Shown: positions 32,434 to 41,834, counted from the stretch's first letter. The stretch: DNA of 64,000 bases from [Pantoea] beijingensis (GCF_022647505.1 NZ_CP071409.1:2790001-2854000); one strand, 5' to 3'. Notes: generated by a model from the sequence alone, not told the origin. Numbers and translations are program-made.

Positions 32434-32697
32434 ATGAAAACCAAACTTAATGAACTGCTTGAGTTCCCCTGCTCATTTACCTATAAAGTCATGGGGTTGG
32501 CGCAGCCAGAGTTGGTTGACCACGTCGTTGAAGTTGTCCAGCGCCACGCGCCCGGAGACTATTCACCGGATGTTAAACCTAGCAGCAAAGGGAACTACCA
32601 CTCTGTTTCCATCACGATTACAGCCACGCATATTGAACAGGTTGAAACGTTGTATGAAGAGTTGGGCCAAATTGAAATTGTTCGCATGGTGCTGTAA
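32434..32697 (+). CDS. ybeD: UPF0250 protein YbeD
   Basis: 87-aa ferredoxin-like alpha/beta protein, same length as E. coli YbeD, with the family segments [14 protein letters not shown] and [12 protein letters not shown]. Structurally it resembles an allosteric regulatory domain. Its function is unknown; conserved linkage upstream of lipB hints at lipoate metabolism. Confidence 0.95.
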   Translation: MKTKLNELLEFPCSFTYKVMGLAQPELVDHVVEVVQRHAPGDYSPDVKPSSKGNYHSVSITITATHIEQVETLYEELGQIEIVRMVL

Positions 32698-32760
32698 TCC
32701 TGGCATCACCGACCGGGCGAGCCCTGCTTGCCCCCCTATTTTTTAACCGGATCGCGTATT

Positions 32761-33429
32761 TTGTATCAGGACACTATCATCATCCGCCAGTTAGGCTTGC
32801 GCGCATGGGAACCCGTCTCACTTGCGATGCATCAGTTTACCCATGAACGTGATACTTCAACTCCCGATGAATTATGGCTGGTTGAGCATCCCCCTCTGTT
32901 TACTCAGGGCCAGGCGGGTAAAGCGGAGCATCTTTTGATGACGGGTGATATTCCTGTTGTTCAGAGCGATCGCGGGGGACAGGTAACTTACCATGGCCCT
33001 GGTCAACAAGTGATGTATGTCATGATTGATTTAAAGCGTCGTAAACTGGGCGTTCGTCAGTTAGTAACGGCAATTGAACAGACCGTGATTAATACCCTTG
33101 CCTGGTTTAGCGTAACAGCCTACGCACGTCCGGATGCACCAGGAGTCTACGTAGACGGTAAGAAAATTTGTTCGCTAGGCCTGCGTATTCGTCAAGGCTG
33201 CTCTTTTCATGGACTGGCATTGAATATCGATATGGACCTCTCCCCTTTTTTACGTATCAACCCATGCGGTTACGCAGGGTTAGAGATGACACAACTGAGT
33301 GCATTGCAGCCTGACGTCACGGTTGGCGATGTTCAACCGGTACTGATTGATAGTTTTGTAAAGCTGCTGAATATTCAGAAAGTTGAGTATACCAACACGC
33401 CTTCCGGCTACATTAAAACTACCGGCTGA
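32761..33429 (+). CDS. lipB: Octanoyl-ACP:protein N-octanoyltransferase
   Basis: Transfers octanoate from ACP to lipoyl domains of 2-oxoacid dehydrogenases and the glycine-cleavage H protein. It is 222 aa from a TTG start at 32761, where the N-terminus reads [12 protein letters not shown] as in E. coli LipB. An upstream in-frame ATG at 32728 is less likely. Catalytic Lys in KKICSLGLR and Cys in NPCGYAGL are present, as is [12 protein letters not shown]. Confidence 0.94.
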   Translation: MYQDTIIIRQLGLRAWEPVSLAMHQFTHERDTSTPDELWLVEHPPLFTQGQAGKAEHLLMTGDIPVVQSDRGGQVTYHGPGQQVMYVMIDLKRRKLGVRQLVTAIEQTVINTLAWFSVTAYARPDAPGVYVDGKKICSLGLRIRQGCSFHGLALNIDMDLSPFLRINPCGYAGLEMTQLSALQPDVTVGDVQPVLIDSFVKLLNIQKVEYTNTPSGYIKTTG

Positions 33430-33618
33430 TCTGTGCGCCGGCCCACGGCGAGTTTGCCGATGCGTGCGACTTTACAACTTTATCCATTTCCAGGTTTGTC
33501 ACAGGCTGAATCTCTGTTGCGCTGATGTTATACTTCGCACCTGGTTATTCAAAAAAATTTGAAAAAACATAAAACTCAATGAGTTGTTATGTCTCTCCAC
33601 ACTGGAACCTGCAAGCTT

Positions 33619-34584
33619 ATGAGTAAACCAATTCAGATGGAACGCGGCGTCAAATATCGCGACGCAGACAAAATGGCATTGATCCCGGTGAAAACCGTCG
33701 TGACTGAACGACAAGAGCTGTTAAGAAAGCCGGAGTGGATGAAAATCAAACTGCCCGCTGACTCCAGTCGTATTCAGGGCATAAAAGCCGCAATGCGTAA
33801 AAACGGTCTGCATTCTGTCTGTGAGGAGGCCTCTTGCCCTAACCTTGCTGAGTGTTTTAACCATGGCACCGCCACCTTTATGATCCTTGGCGCGATCTGC
33901 ACACGTCGTTGTCCGTTTTGCGACGTTGCCCATGGTCGCCCCCTGACGCCTGATGCCAATGAACCGGGTAAACTGGCACAGACTATCGCCGATATGGCTT
34001 TGCGTTACGTGGTGATAACCTCTGTGGATCGCGACGATTTGCGTGATGGCGGCGCACAGCATTTTGCCGATTGTATTCGCGCCATCCGCGAAAAAAGCCC
34101 CACTATAAAAATTGAAACGCTGGTACCTGACTTCCGTGGCCGCATGGATCGCGCATTAGAGATTTTAACCGCCACACCACCTGATGTATTCAATCATAAT
34201 CTGGAAAACGTTCCGCGTGTCTACCGCCAGGTACGTCCGGGAGCGAATTACGAATGGTCACTGAAATTACTGGAACGCTTTAAAGAGGCGCACCCTGATA
34301 TCCCCACCAAGTCGGGGCTGATGGTTGGACTGGGCGAAACCAACGCAGAGATTATCGAGGTTATGCGCGATTTGCGCCGGCACGGCGTCACAATGCTCAC
34401 GCTAGGCCAATATTTGCAGCCGAGCCGCCATCATCTGCCAGTTCAGCGTTATGTGAGTCCTGCCGAGTTTGATGAAATGAAAGAAGAAGCACTGGCGATG
34501 GGGTTCACCCATGCCGCATGCGGGCCTTTCGTTCGCTCGTCATATCATGCTGATATGCAAGCAAAAGGCCTTGAAGTGAAGTAA
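33619..34584 (+). CDS. lipA: Lipoyl synthase
   Basis: Radical-SAM enzyme inserting two sulfurs into octanoylated lipoyl domains, acting after LipB. It is 321 aa, the E. coli length, from [10 protein letters not shown] (33619); a start at 33589 would add ten residues. The auxiliary cluster cysteines are in [12 protein letters not shown] and the radical-SAM cluster in CTRRCPFC. A strong terminator follows. Confidence 0.97.
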   Translation: MSKPIQMERGVKYRDADKMALIPVKTVVTERQELLRKPEWMKIKLPADSSRIQGIKAAMRKNGLHSVCEEASCPNLAECFNHGTATFMILGAICTRRCPFCDVAHGRPLTPDANEPGKLAQTIADMALRYVVITSVDRDDLRDGGAQHFADCIRAIREKSPTIKIETLVPDFRGRMDRALEILTATPPDVFNHNLENVPRVYRQVRPGANYEWSLKLLERFKEAHPDIPTKSGLMVGLGETNAEIIEVMRDLRRHGVTMLTLGQYLQPSRHHLPVQRYVSPAEFDEMKEEALAMGFTHAACGPFVRSSYHADMQAKGLEVK

Positions 34585-34597
34585 TTTTTTATCCATT

Positions 34598-34630
34598 AAA
34601 AAAGCAGCGGTATTAGTAGCTGCTTTTTTT
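34598..34630 (+). terminator. Intrinsic terminator after lipA
   Basis: AAAAAAGCAGC, a ten-base loop, GCTGC and seven T residues. Confidence 0.9.
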
Positions 34631-34673
34631 ATGTCTTTGATAACGTTTACTATTACCTTCAAAGCCACTGCAT

Positions 34674-34710
34674 AAAAAAAGAACCGTTCACCACAGCGTT
34701 TCCGGTTCTT
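34674..34710 (-). terminator. Intrinsic terminator of tatE
   Basis: On the minus strand AAGAACCG pairs with CGGTTCTT, followed by a T run (seven A at 34674-34680 on the plus strand). Lies 46 bp past the tatE stop. Confidence 0.75.
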
Positions 34711-34756
34711 CTATTCATACCAATCGCAACGTTTAGTTACACTCAATGCTACACAA

Positions 34757-34960
34757 TTAATCTTTGTGAGTCACGCGCTCTGCTGCTGCGTCATCTGCAG
34801 CGGTTTTTTTCGCTGCAGCATCCTCTTCGCTCATGGCTTTTTTAAAGCCCTTAATCGCAGAGCCTAAATCACCGCCAAGGGAACGTAACTTATTGGTGCC
34901 GAATAGCAGTACGATCAACGCACCGATAATTAGCAGCTTGGCAATACTGATACCTTCCAT
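34757..34960 (-). CDS. tatE: Sec-independent translocase subunit TatE
   Basis: 67-aa single-pass TatA paralogue, the length of E. coli TatE. N-terminal membrane helix (residues 5-21, [18 protein letters not shown]), then the amphipathic helix with the conserved [20 protein letters not shown] and a charged Ala/Lys tail. It assists TatABC in exporting folded proteins. Convergent with lipA, as in E. coli. Confidence 0.95.
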   Translation of the reverse strand: MEGISIAKLLIIGALIVLLFGTNKLRSLGGDLGSAIKGFKKAMSEEDAAAKKTAADDAAAERVTHKD

Positions 34961-34994
34961 AATACCTTCTCTATTATCCGGAATAAGAATTTTG

Positions 34995-35127
34995 TACCCT
35001 AAATAATTCGAATTGCAGCAAAACGTTGGTATCGCAATGATGCATCGGAAACTTACTCAAAACGGGCGTAAGCAATTGAAAGCAGCGTGCAGACCAACAT
35101 GAAAAACAATTTGAAGTACAAACGGTA
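34995..35127. repeat. Degenerate full-length copy of the dispersed repeat
   Basis: Starts TACCCTAAATAATTCGAATT, has a central CTTACTCAAAACGGGCGTAAG hairpin and ends TTGAAGTACAAACGGTAT. These match the left end, centre and right end of the family in order. It sits between tatE and the amidase gene. Confidence 0.65.
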
Positions 35128-35253
35128 TTTTTTATTAATACGCGCAGTTAAGCGGTCAGTACAACAGCAATCTGTAACAAAGTAAGACCGCATCACTCAG
35201 ACATTAAGCTGCCATGTTAGCAGCGATTTTCATTACATGGATGGACAAAACGA

Positions 35254-36054
35254 TCAGTAGACTTTCAATTCCGGACGTACAAAGCGACGATTCTCTAATA
35301 CAGGCAGCATGCGGCGAGCATCAGCAATACGTTGTGGATCGAGGTCGGCAAACACCAACGCCGGACCTTCTGCCGCTCTCGCTATTGCTACGCCAAGCGG
35401 GTCAACCACCATGCTGTTACCTATGTTACGCGGGCCACACTCTCCCACCGCAACTAAATAACAGGTGTTCTCCAGCGCACGGGCGGTTACCAGCACCTCC
35501 CAATGCATCTCTTTTAATGGCCCTTTAACCCACGCTGCTGGCAAAACCAGCACCTCAGCGCCATCCAGTACTAGCCGACGAGCCAATTCCGGAAAGCGGA
35601 TGTCATAGCACGTCATTAGTCCTACGCGTAACCCCGCCACTTCAACCAGAGGCGGGATCGCCTCACCTGCCGTAACATTTTTCGATTCCTGCACGGAAAA
35701 GGCGTCATAGAGATGCAATTTATCGTAGCGGGCCACAATCTCACCACGGCGAACGGCGACCAGCACGTTAAGCACGCGTTGGTCATCTGCCGGAACATGC
35801 ATCGTCAATACGGTCGTCATATCATTCTCATTACTGACCGCCAAAATTTGGCTCAGAAAGGGTCCATCCAATGGCTGTGCAGTCTTCAAGGCTATATCAG
35901 GATCGGCAATATCGCGTGCCAGTATAGCTTCGGGTAACACCAGAAGGTCGGCCCCACCTGCATATGCCCGCTGCATCAGTGACCGACAGGTTGCTGCATT
36001 CTCCTGCCATTCACGACCCACCGCAAACTGCCCCATCGCGACTTTCATTGTCAT
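35254..36054 (-). CDS. ybeM: Nitrilase-superfamily amidase (YbeM/Nit1 type, deaminated glutathione amidase)
   Basis: 266-aa carbon-nitrogen hydrolase of the Nit branch, which hydrolyses deaminated glutathione made by side reactions of transaminases. The catalytic triad is visible: Glu in VLPEAIL (near 41), Lys in YDKLHLYD (near 109) and Cys in MTCYDIRFPE (near 148). Unlike E. coli K-12, where ybeM is disrupted, the gene is intact here. It lies next to tatE as in E. coli; crcB, expected beyond it, is missing. Confidence 0.92.
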   Translation of the reverse strand: MTMKVAMGQFAVGREWQENAATCRSLMQRAYAGGADLLVLPEAILARDIADPDIALKTAQPLDGPFLSQILAVSNENDMTTVLTMHVPADDQRVLNVLVAVRRGEIVARYDKLHLYDAFSVQESKNVTAGEAIPPLVEVAGLRVGLMTCYDIRFPELARRLVLDGAEVLVLPAAWVKGPLKEMHWEVLVTARALENTCYLVAVGECGPRNIGNSMVVDPLGVAIARAAEGPALVFADLDPQRIADARRMLPVLENRRFVRPELKVY

Positions 36055-36283
36055 TCCCCTTTATTTCAGTCTGAAACTTAGCTGCACGTCGCCGCTATGC
36101 TTTACTGCCTGCAAAATGAAACTCACCACCTTTTTGCTAAAACGATGCGGCAGCGGCAGATGAGCATCCACGCCATACTGCATTCTCTATGCCGGTGATG
36201 ATTATGCTAGCGGATGCGGGTTAATGTTGCCTTAAGGATGATTTGCGACACTCGACGCTGTTTACACAGTGTGAGAGAAGAAG

Positions 36284-36382
36284 ATGAAAAAGTCATTATC
36301 CACAAAGCTGCACGAACTTGCGGCATTTTCGATCAGCTTGCTGGCAGTGATCGCTTTTATTGCAATTTACCTCTATCGCTAA
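36284..36382 (+). CDS. Putative 32-aa single-pass membrane protein
   Basis: ATG after GAGAGAAGAAG encodes 32 residues: a basic amphipathic start (MKKSLSTKLHELAAFS) then a hydrophobic helix (about 16-29) ending YLYR. It occupies the place where E. coli has crcB, between the ybeM-type amidase and cspE, and ends 8 bp before a strong terminator, which suggests a real transcript. I do not recognise the family. Confidence 0.6.
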   Translation: MKKSLSTKLHELAAFSISLLAVIAFIAIYLYR

Positions 36383-36390
36383 AATAGGCG

Positions 36391-36420
36391 AAAAAAAACC
36401 CGCCGAAAGGCGGGTTTTAA
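36391..36420. terminator. Bidirectional terminator between the 32-aa ORF and cspE
   Basis: AAAACCCGCC, GAAA tetraloop, GGCGGGTTTT: a perfect ten-base stem with A/T flanks usable from both converging genes. Confidence 0.9.
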
Positions 36421-36439
36421 AAATTCTCTGATAACTAAC

Positions 36440-36649
36440 TTAAATAGCAGCAACGTTAGCAGCAGATGGGCCTTTAGCACCGTCGGTGATTTCAAACTCT
36501 ACACGCTGACCTTCAGCCAGGGTTTTGAAACCATTGCTCTGGATTGCAGAGAAGTGTACGAACACATCTTTGCTACCATCTTCAGGAGTAATGAAACCGA
36601 AACCTTTGGACTCATTAAACCACTTAACGCTACCTTTAATCTTAGACAT
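36440..36649 (-). CDS. cspE: Cold-shock-like protein CspE
   Basis: 69-aa single-domain RNA chaperone and transcription antiterminator. [20 protein letters not shown] and VFVHFSAI give the RNP1 and RNP2 aromatic patches. Closer to E. coli CspE (MSKIKG start, [13 protein letters not shown]) than to CspC. The start at 36649 is chosen over an in-frame codon ten residues upstream. Lies between the 32-aa ORF and pagP; in E. coli pagP precedes cspE on the same strand, as here. Confidence 0.95.
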   Translation of the reverse strand: MSKIKGSVKWFNESKGFGFITPEDGSKDVFVHFSAIQSNGFKTLAEGQRVEFEITDGAKGPSAANVAAI

Positions 36650-36798
36650 CAATATTACCTTTACATGAAAAATGGACACTAAACTGTGTCGACATCTAGT
36701 ACAGCAATTGCGAACGCTTTTGTCCAGTCTGGCGTGACGAAAAAGTGATAAATATCGATATTTTTTGTCAAAACACCATTTAACAAGGCGAAATGCAG

Positions 36799-37395
36799 CT
36801 AAATCTGCCAGCGGAACCAGGCAAAAAAGACATTACCATTGTTATAAGTTCCCGGAATATAAGTCATTTGAAATGACGCACGCCCATACCCAACCGATGC
36901 CAACGGCAACAAGACGGGAAGAGGAATGTAGTTCCAGTTATCACGCATAGTTATTCCTGCGGTAAAACCAGCACCAAAATGAATATTCTCATCACTAAAT
37001 GGTCGCCAGGTTTTTTCCCAGCCGTATCCACCAATGGGCTCCCACTTGTTGAAGGAGTCCTTAAACGCCATCAGATAGATGCCATTCCAGTTACCCCTAG
37101 TGTCATAGCGAGAGATACCGCCGCCAGCACCCCATGGGCGCTCATTGTAGCTATCCGTTTTGTCTTTATCATACGTCCAGCGGTTATGCCAGGTGATTGC
37201 CGGTACATAAAGGTCGTAACTATCGGACGAAGTCCAGGTATCTTTAACATTCCCGGTAAAGGTCTGCCATAGCGCAGAAATTTCTCCTGAGGGCTGTGTT
37301 TCAGCAGTGCACCCCGAAGACGCATAAAAAAGAGATACGACAGGTATCAGGATTAATCGACAAAATTGAGATACTTTCACTTCATTTATAACCAT
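36799..37395 (-). CDS. pagP: Lipid A palmitoyltransferase PagP
   Basis: Eight-stranded outer-membrane beta-barrel enzyme moving palmitate from phospholipid to lipid A, giving resistance to cationic peptides. The catalytic His is in ITWHNRW and the Asp-Ser pair in [12 protein letters not shown]. The barrel ends in ...FAWFRWQI. The start is uncertain: ATG 37395 gives 198 aa and GTG 37380 gives 193. The N-terminal segment [19 protein letters not shown] is a signal sequence with an unusual Cys. No clear PhoP box was seen upstream. Confidence 0.92.
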   Translation of the reverse strand: MVINEVKVSQFCRLILIPVVSLFYASSGCTAETQPSGEISALWQTFTGNVKDTWTSSDSYDLYVPAITWHNRWTYDKDKTDSYNERPWGAGGGISRYDTRGNWNGIYLMAFKDSFNKWEPIGGYGWEKTWRPFSDENIHFGAGFTAGITMRDNWNYIPLPVLLPLASVGYGRASFQMTYIPGTYNNGNVFFAWFRWQI

Positions 37396-37991
37396 TTTAA
37401 AAAAACAGGAAACAGTCGCCTGCCGGAGTTTCACCGCGGATATAGTGTATTGTGATGGCTGTGGTAGCGAGGTGCGTTCTGCATATACCACATCAAATAA
37501 CTGATGCGGGGCTCTCCATGCAGATGCGGTTTGCCTGATTGAAGTGGCAACGTCCTTTTACCCATAAAACAGCGATCCTGGAAGGATTTTAAGCGCTCCC
37601 CTTATCTTCTTACAACTTCTTTATGCCGCCACGCCCTTAATATCCACTAGCACGCCGACACATCCCCTGGATTTCTTCTGAAAAAATGAGAAAAAACAAC
37701 GATGATGAAGAAAAATAAGAATTCGTTAAAAAGGTAAAAAAAATCAACCCAATATGGCCTCAATTAAAACATGAATAGTTAATGTGCTTAATCTGCCTTT
37801 GTGTAGATAAGACTTATCTTAGCGATAAATATGAACGTTATCGTCAAAAACGGAGATAACCCCAACGGCAGCAGTCGTGTATTTTTACCCGACACAGAAA
37901 ACGACGAAGCAATCCTTATTTACCTCTCACTATGTTGACAACGACTGTGCCGGTTAAACGGATGCTGCCGTCTAGACGACAGCCCCCCGCT
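37396..37991. other. AT-rich intergenic region between pagP and yohP
   Basis: No ORF with a ribosome site. It includes a perfect inverted repeat AGATAAG-a-CTTATCT (37805-37819) and, next to yohP, a GCTGCCGTCTAGACGaCAGC stem (37963-37982) that could terminate yohP. Confidence 0.45.
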
Positions 37992-38075
37992 TTAAAAAAT
38001 AAGCTTAAATACGCCAGTTAAGGTAAGCAGCCCCACGATAAAAATAATCGCAATAATCCAAAGAATAATTTTCAT
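37992..38075 (-). CDS. yohP: Small membrane protein YohP
   Basis: 27-aa single-helix membrane protein. The sequence starts MKIILWIIAIIFIVGLL and ends TGVFKLIF. It matches E. coli YohP (MKIILW...TGVFKMIF) end to end and in length. E. coli YohP is inserted by SRP/SecYEG or YidC; its function is unknown. A GAGGAAAATGG ribosome site precedes the ATG. Stands alone between non-coding stretches. Confidence 0.9.
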   Translation of the reverse strand: MKIILWIIAIIFIVGLLTLTGVFKLIF

Positions 38076-38549
38076 TCCATTTTCCTCACTCATTGGTGAT
38101 AAAAAACCACAGGCCATAGCGACTCAAGTATAGAAGAATAATTTCATATCATCAGCGCCATAGAAAATCCCGCATAGGTTTTTGACAGTCACCGATCGGA
38201 CGATACTTCCGCACTGTCGTTAGCGTATGGCACTCACTGGAAGAACACTGCACCGGTTACATCATTTTTTGAGAACCCTGTCGCGCTGTGAAATTTTCTC
38301 CCTCTGCTCATTAGCCGAGCAGTCTGGTTCGGACTAAACTTATTAATCTGGTAGTTGCAACTGCGTTTGGGTGGTATGAGAACAAATAGTGATGGTTCAC
38401 CTACACTCTCTAAAGGCTCGCTAAGGGTTAACAGCACACCGGCTGAGTCCGTCAGAACGCATTGTCCGCTATCACTGGATAAATACGGGTATTGACCCGG
38501 GGTCCTCGATTGTTATGGTTTTTTTATTAACAAGTAACAAGGAGATCTT
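38076..38549. other. Non-coding stretch before the 81-aa ORF
   Basis: No ORF here has both a start with a ribosome site and plausible composition; a 67-codon minus-strand frame (38234-38437) looks accidental. The promoters of yohP and of the 81-aa gene should lie here. Confidence 0.4.
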
Positions 38550-38795
38550 ATGAGTACGATAAATACCAGCATGGGCAGATATTGCCTGAAAGCAAAAAAT
38601 AGTGGCGATCACATTAAAGGAACGATCGCGATTAATGATGAAGGCGGTTCTCCGCTTACTTCACAAGAATTTAGCGAACACTATCTTGATGACGTGGTGA
38701 ATAACGTTATCTACCCGATAACCGGCGGTAATCGCGAAATTACCCGTAGTTTACGCGAACAGATGGTTAAGGCTGGATTCGGGCAGCCACACTAA
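38550..38795 (+). CDS. Hypothetical protein, 81 aa
   Basis: Complete ORF with a good AAGGAGATCTT ribosome site. The protein is soluble and acidic in its centre (SQEFSEHYLDDVVNNVIYP), ending in a basic segment (SLREQMVKAGFGQPH). There is no signal peptide or membrane segment, and I do not recognise the family. The following hairpin suggests its own transcription unit. Confidence 0.7.
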   Translation: MSTINTSMGRYCLKAKNSGDHIKGTIAINDEGGSPLTSQEFSEHYLDDVVNNVIYPITGGNREITRSLREQMVKAGFGQPH

Positions 38796-38804
38796 GAATC
38801 TTCT

Positions 38805-38832
38805 CACGGGCCATGCTCATGGTCCGTGTTTC
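38805..38832 (+). terminator. Hairpin after the 81-aa ORF
   Basis: CACGG-g-CCATG, two-base loop, CATGG-t-CCGTG then TTTC: an 11-pair stem with one mismatch just past the stop. Confidence 0.7.
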
Positions 38833-38964
38833 ATTACTCCATTTCCTGCCATGTAATAATAGGATCATACCGATCGGGGCTGCGCTCAGGCAGTGACAGG
38901 CAGTGAAATGTGGAGGCAAGCAAGATACTTCCATCGAATATAGCCCGAACAGGAGGAAAACCGC

Positions 38965-40047
38965 GTGCATTCAGATCTCCGTATTCATCACGAACGCCTT
39001 GCGAAGTTTGTGCAGGCAATCTGGAGTCACGCGGGAAGTGCGCCGCGTGAAGCTGAACTCGTTGCCGAGCATTTGGTTCAGGCTAACCTTGCCGGGCATG
39101 ATTCGCACGGCGTCGGTATGATCCCCAGATACATCGCCTCACTGGCCGAGGGGCAGCTTAAACTTAATACACATGTCAGCGTCATCCGGGACGCCGGTGC
39201 TGTTCTTACCCTTGACGGAGGCCGAGGTTTTGGCCAGGTGGTGGCCTGCGAAGCAATGGCACAAGGTCTGCAACGTGCAAAGCAGTTTGGCCTGGCTGCG
39301 GTGGGTTTACATAACGCACATCACATTGGACGCATCGGTCACTGGGCAGAACAGTGCGGCAAGGAAGGATTTATCTCTTTTCACTTTGTGAATGTCATGG
39401 GCGACCCCATGGTGGCTCCCTTTGGTGGTAGCGACCGACGCTTTGGAACTAATCCATTCTGTGCCATTTTTCCGCGTAAAGATGAAAAGCCCCTGCTACT
39501 GGACTTTGCCACCAGCGCAATTGCTTATGGTAAAACGCGGGTAGCTTACAACAAAGGTCTGACTGTTCCCCCGGGCGCACTGATTGATCATCAGGGGCAC
39601 CCCACCATGCAGCCGCACGTTATGCATGAGCCCCCCTTCGGTTCACTGCTACCTTTTGGCGATCACAAAGGCTATGCGTTGGCAGCACTATGTGAAATCC
39701 TGGGCGGCGCGCTTTCTGGAGGGCGAACCACACATGATGAAACTCTCGAAACAGATAACAGTGCCATCATTAATGGTATGACGACGATTATTCTTAATCC
39801 TGAAGCTTTTGATGCACCTCATATGCAGGCTGAAGCGGAAGCGTTTATCTCATGGGTTAAAAAATCACCTCCATCAGGCAATATGCCTATTCAGCTCCCG
39901 GGAGAGTGGGAAGAAGCGAATCGCGTTGACCGCATAGCAAATGGTATTACGGTTGATCCCATGACATGGCGGCAAATTTGTCATGCGGCACGGCTGGCTG
40001 GCATGCCTGAAGAAGAATTGAATGCTTTTAACGCATTAGTCGGTTAA
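38965..40047 (+). CDS. hcxB: Hydroxycarboxylate dehydrogenase (HcxB/YbiC type)
   Basis: 360-aa NAD(P)-dependent oxidoreductase of the malate/L-lactate dehydrogenase family, which has a fold unrelated to classical MDH. Highly similar throughout to E. coli YbiC/HcxB: GHDSHGVGMIP (near 48), HNAHHIGRIGHWAEQ (catalytic His region), RFGTNPFC and DFATSAIA. Starts at GTG 38965 after AGGAGGAAAACC. A GTCGGT-taaat-ACCGAC hairpin spans the stop. Confidence 0.93.
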   Translation: MHSDLRIHHERLAKFVQAIWSHAGSAPREAELVAEHLVQANLAGHDSHGVGMIPRYIASLAEGQLKLNTHVSVIRDAGAVLTLDGGRGFGQVVACEAMAQGLQRAKQFGLAAVGLHNAHHIGRIGHWAEQCGKEGFISFHFVNVMGDPMVAPFGGSDRRFGTNPFCAIFPRKDEKPLLLDFATSAIAYGKTRVAYNKGLTVPPGALIDHQGHPTMQPHVMHEPPFGSLLPFGDHKGYALAALCEILGGALSGGRTTHDETLETDNSAIINGMTTIILNPEAFDAPHMQAEAEAFISWVKKSPPSGNMPIQLPGEWEEANRVDRIANGITVDPMTWRQICHAARLAGMPEEELNAFNALVG

Positions 40048-40063
40048 ATACCGACGGATAAGC

Positions 40064-40083
40064 CCCACTTTTATATCAGTGGG
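40064..40083. terminator. Hairpin downstream of hcxB
   Basis: CCCACT, eight-base loop, AGTGGG, 17 bp after the stop. No T run, so termination is uncertain. Confidence 0.35.
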
Positions 40084-40227
40084 ATAACCTGCACCACGGA
40101 TACAGCCTGACAGACCCTTTCCAACAGTCAGCACCAAATAAATCTGCGCGTCACTGCGGTAGCAATATCGCGTACGGCTATTTAGACTGGTACCCCAACG
40201 CTTATTACATTCGTCCGGAACCCTGTA

Positions 40228-41364
40228 ATGATTGGTCAGATGATTGCGAACAGAAAGACTTTTTTCGGCAACGGTAGCCTCCATGAGCTACTCCCTTTAT
40301 TGACATCCTCTCCCTGCCCCACCTTACTCTTTTGCGCCCGATCTTTTCTTAACGGCCCAGCCTATGCCGAGATAAAAGAAGCGCTTTCGCCACTACTGGC
40401 AGGCATAGAGATTGTCAGCCACGAAGCCTCTTCTTCAGAACTTGATGAATGGGTGACACGCTGGCGCGGTAAAGTGTCACGCGTAGTCGCGATCGGTGGG
40501 GGAAGCGTAATGGATGCGGCTAAAGCGGTTGCTGCACTGTGCGAACATCCGCTGAATACGCGTCGTTACCTGGAAAAGGTTGGCGATAGTCAGATCAGCG
40601 GTAAAACGCTGCCGCTGATCGCCATTCCGACCACTGCGGGGACCGGCAGCGAGGTCACACAAAACGCCGTGGTCACCGATAAGAGAGGCCATAACGTAAA
40701 AGCATCTCTACGTCACGCCGCTTTCGTACCCGAGATTGCTATCCTGGACCCACAGCTATTGAAAGGCGCATCTGATCATGTGCTGGCCTGCTGCGCAATC
40801 GATGCCTTCACCCACCTTTTCGAAGCCTATCTTTCAAAAAGCGCCACCGCATTGAGCCAACGGACAGCCTTGAGTGGAATGCAGGCATTTGTTCTTGCCT
40901 GGCCGGTGTTAAATCAACAAGGTGAAACAGGCGATGACGCTCGTGAACAGATGATGCTGGCATCATGGCTAGGTGGACAAAGTCTGAGTATGGCGGGTTT
41001 AGGCGTTATTCATGGTCTTGCAGGCGAACTGGGGGCGATCAAGGATTATCATCATGGCGAAGTCTGTGGCCGCCTGCTGTTCCCTTTTTTGACGCTTTTA
41101 AGTAGAAGCGATCACCCACAGCAGCAGCAGTTGATGCATAAACTGAACAAAGTGATCTTCGGACAGTCTGGAGACAACCCGGCGTTGCATCTGGCTGAAT
41201 GGCTCAAACAGCATGCTATTACCCCATTCTGGCAACAGCCTCAGCTACTGGATGACGAAGAGATTCGTTGGATTCTGGCACGTTCTAACAGCAAAAACTC
41301 GCTGATTGATTACAGCCCGCAGCAACAGCATTTTATGCTTAAGCAGGCGTGGCCTGAGCGATAA
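40228..41364 (+). CDS. Iron-containing (type III) alcohol dehydrogenase family protein
   Basis: 378-aa group III dehydrogenase. N-terminal nucleotide-binding domain with GGGSVMDAAKA (near 92) and PTTAGTGSEVT. Metal ligands fit the family: Asp and His in AIDAFTHLFEAY, His in GVIHGLAGELG and His in YHHGEVCG. The substrate is not predictable; it may oxidise or reduce a short alcohol or hydroxy acid. The start has a weak ribosome site. Same strand as hcxB, 180 bp downstream, so a shared role is possible but unproven. Confidence 0.85.
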   Translation: MIGQMIANRKTFFGNGSLHELLPLLTSSPCPTLLFCARSFLNGPAYAEIKEALSPLLAGIEIVSHEASSSELDEWVTRWRGKVSRVVAIGGGSVMDAAKAVAALCEHPLNTRRYLEKVGDSQISGKTLPLIAIPTTAGTGSEVTQNAVVTDKRGHNVKASLRHAAFVPEIAILDPQLLKGASDHVLACCAIDAFTHLFEAYLSKSATALSQRTALSGMQAFVLAWPVLNQQGETGDDAREQMMLASWLGGQSLSMAGLGVIHGLAGELGAIKDYHHGEVCGRLLFPFLTLLSRSDHPQQQQLMHKLNKVIFGQSGDNPALHLAEWLKQHAITPFWQQPQLLDDEEIRWILARSNSKNSLIDYSPQQQHFMLKQAWPER

Positions 41365-41834
41365 CACAACTCATCACACTTTATCTATGATTAAAAAACA
41401 ATCAAACCTGGCTATTCTATACTCGTCGTCCCATACTTCATCCATCGCCAGTATAGGCGTTAAGTAGAATTAACCTCAATATTGCCTGCAGGAACGGCGG
41501 GCAATTTTTTCGCCCTGCATATCAGCAAAGTAATAACCCGATGACGCTTTCCATCGTCATTCAGTGGGATGGCATACGCTTCAGACACATTTTCACTGAA
41601 GCAGCACAGTGTTTTTCTCAATTTTCTCTTTCTGATTTAATGAATTTTTAATATGTCTCTTCGAAAAAATGATATCTTCGTGGCGTTTTTCACAAGACTT
41701 CATATCAGGTTAAAATAAACTCATTTAGATATTACCAATAAACAAGAATAATGAATGCGGTAAAACAAATGCTCACTATAATTTAACATGCATCTTAAGT
41801 TATTGATATTGCAGGCTGGAGAAAGCGTTGTTCC
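41365..41834. other. Non-coding region after the Fe-ADH gene
   Basis: Contains an intrinsic terminator (listed separately). The rest is AT-rich with no ORF that I can support. Confidence 0.4.
41481..41510 (+). terminator. Intrinsic terminator after the Fe-ADH gene
   Basis: ATTGCCtGC, loop, GCgGGCAAT and six T residues, about 117 bp past the stop. Confidence 0.75.

Noticed and set aside
38234..38437. 67-codon minus-strand frame
   Set aside because: No ribosome site and no recognisable family; composition looks like translated intergenic DNA.
40036..40284. 82-codon minus-strand frame between hcxB and Fe-ADH
   Set aside because: It overlaps both flanking genes on the opposite strand and lacks a ribosome site.
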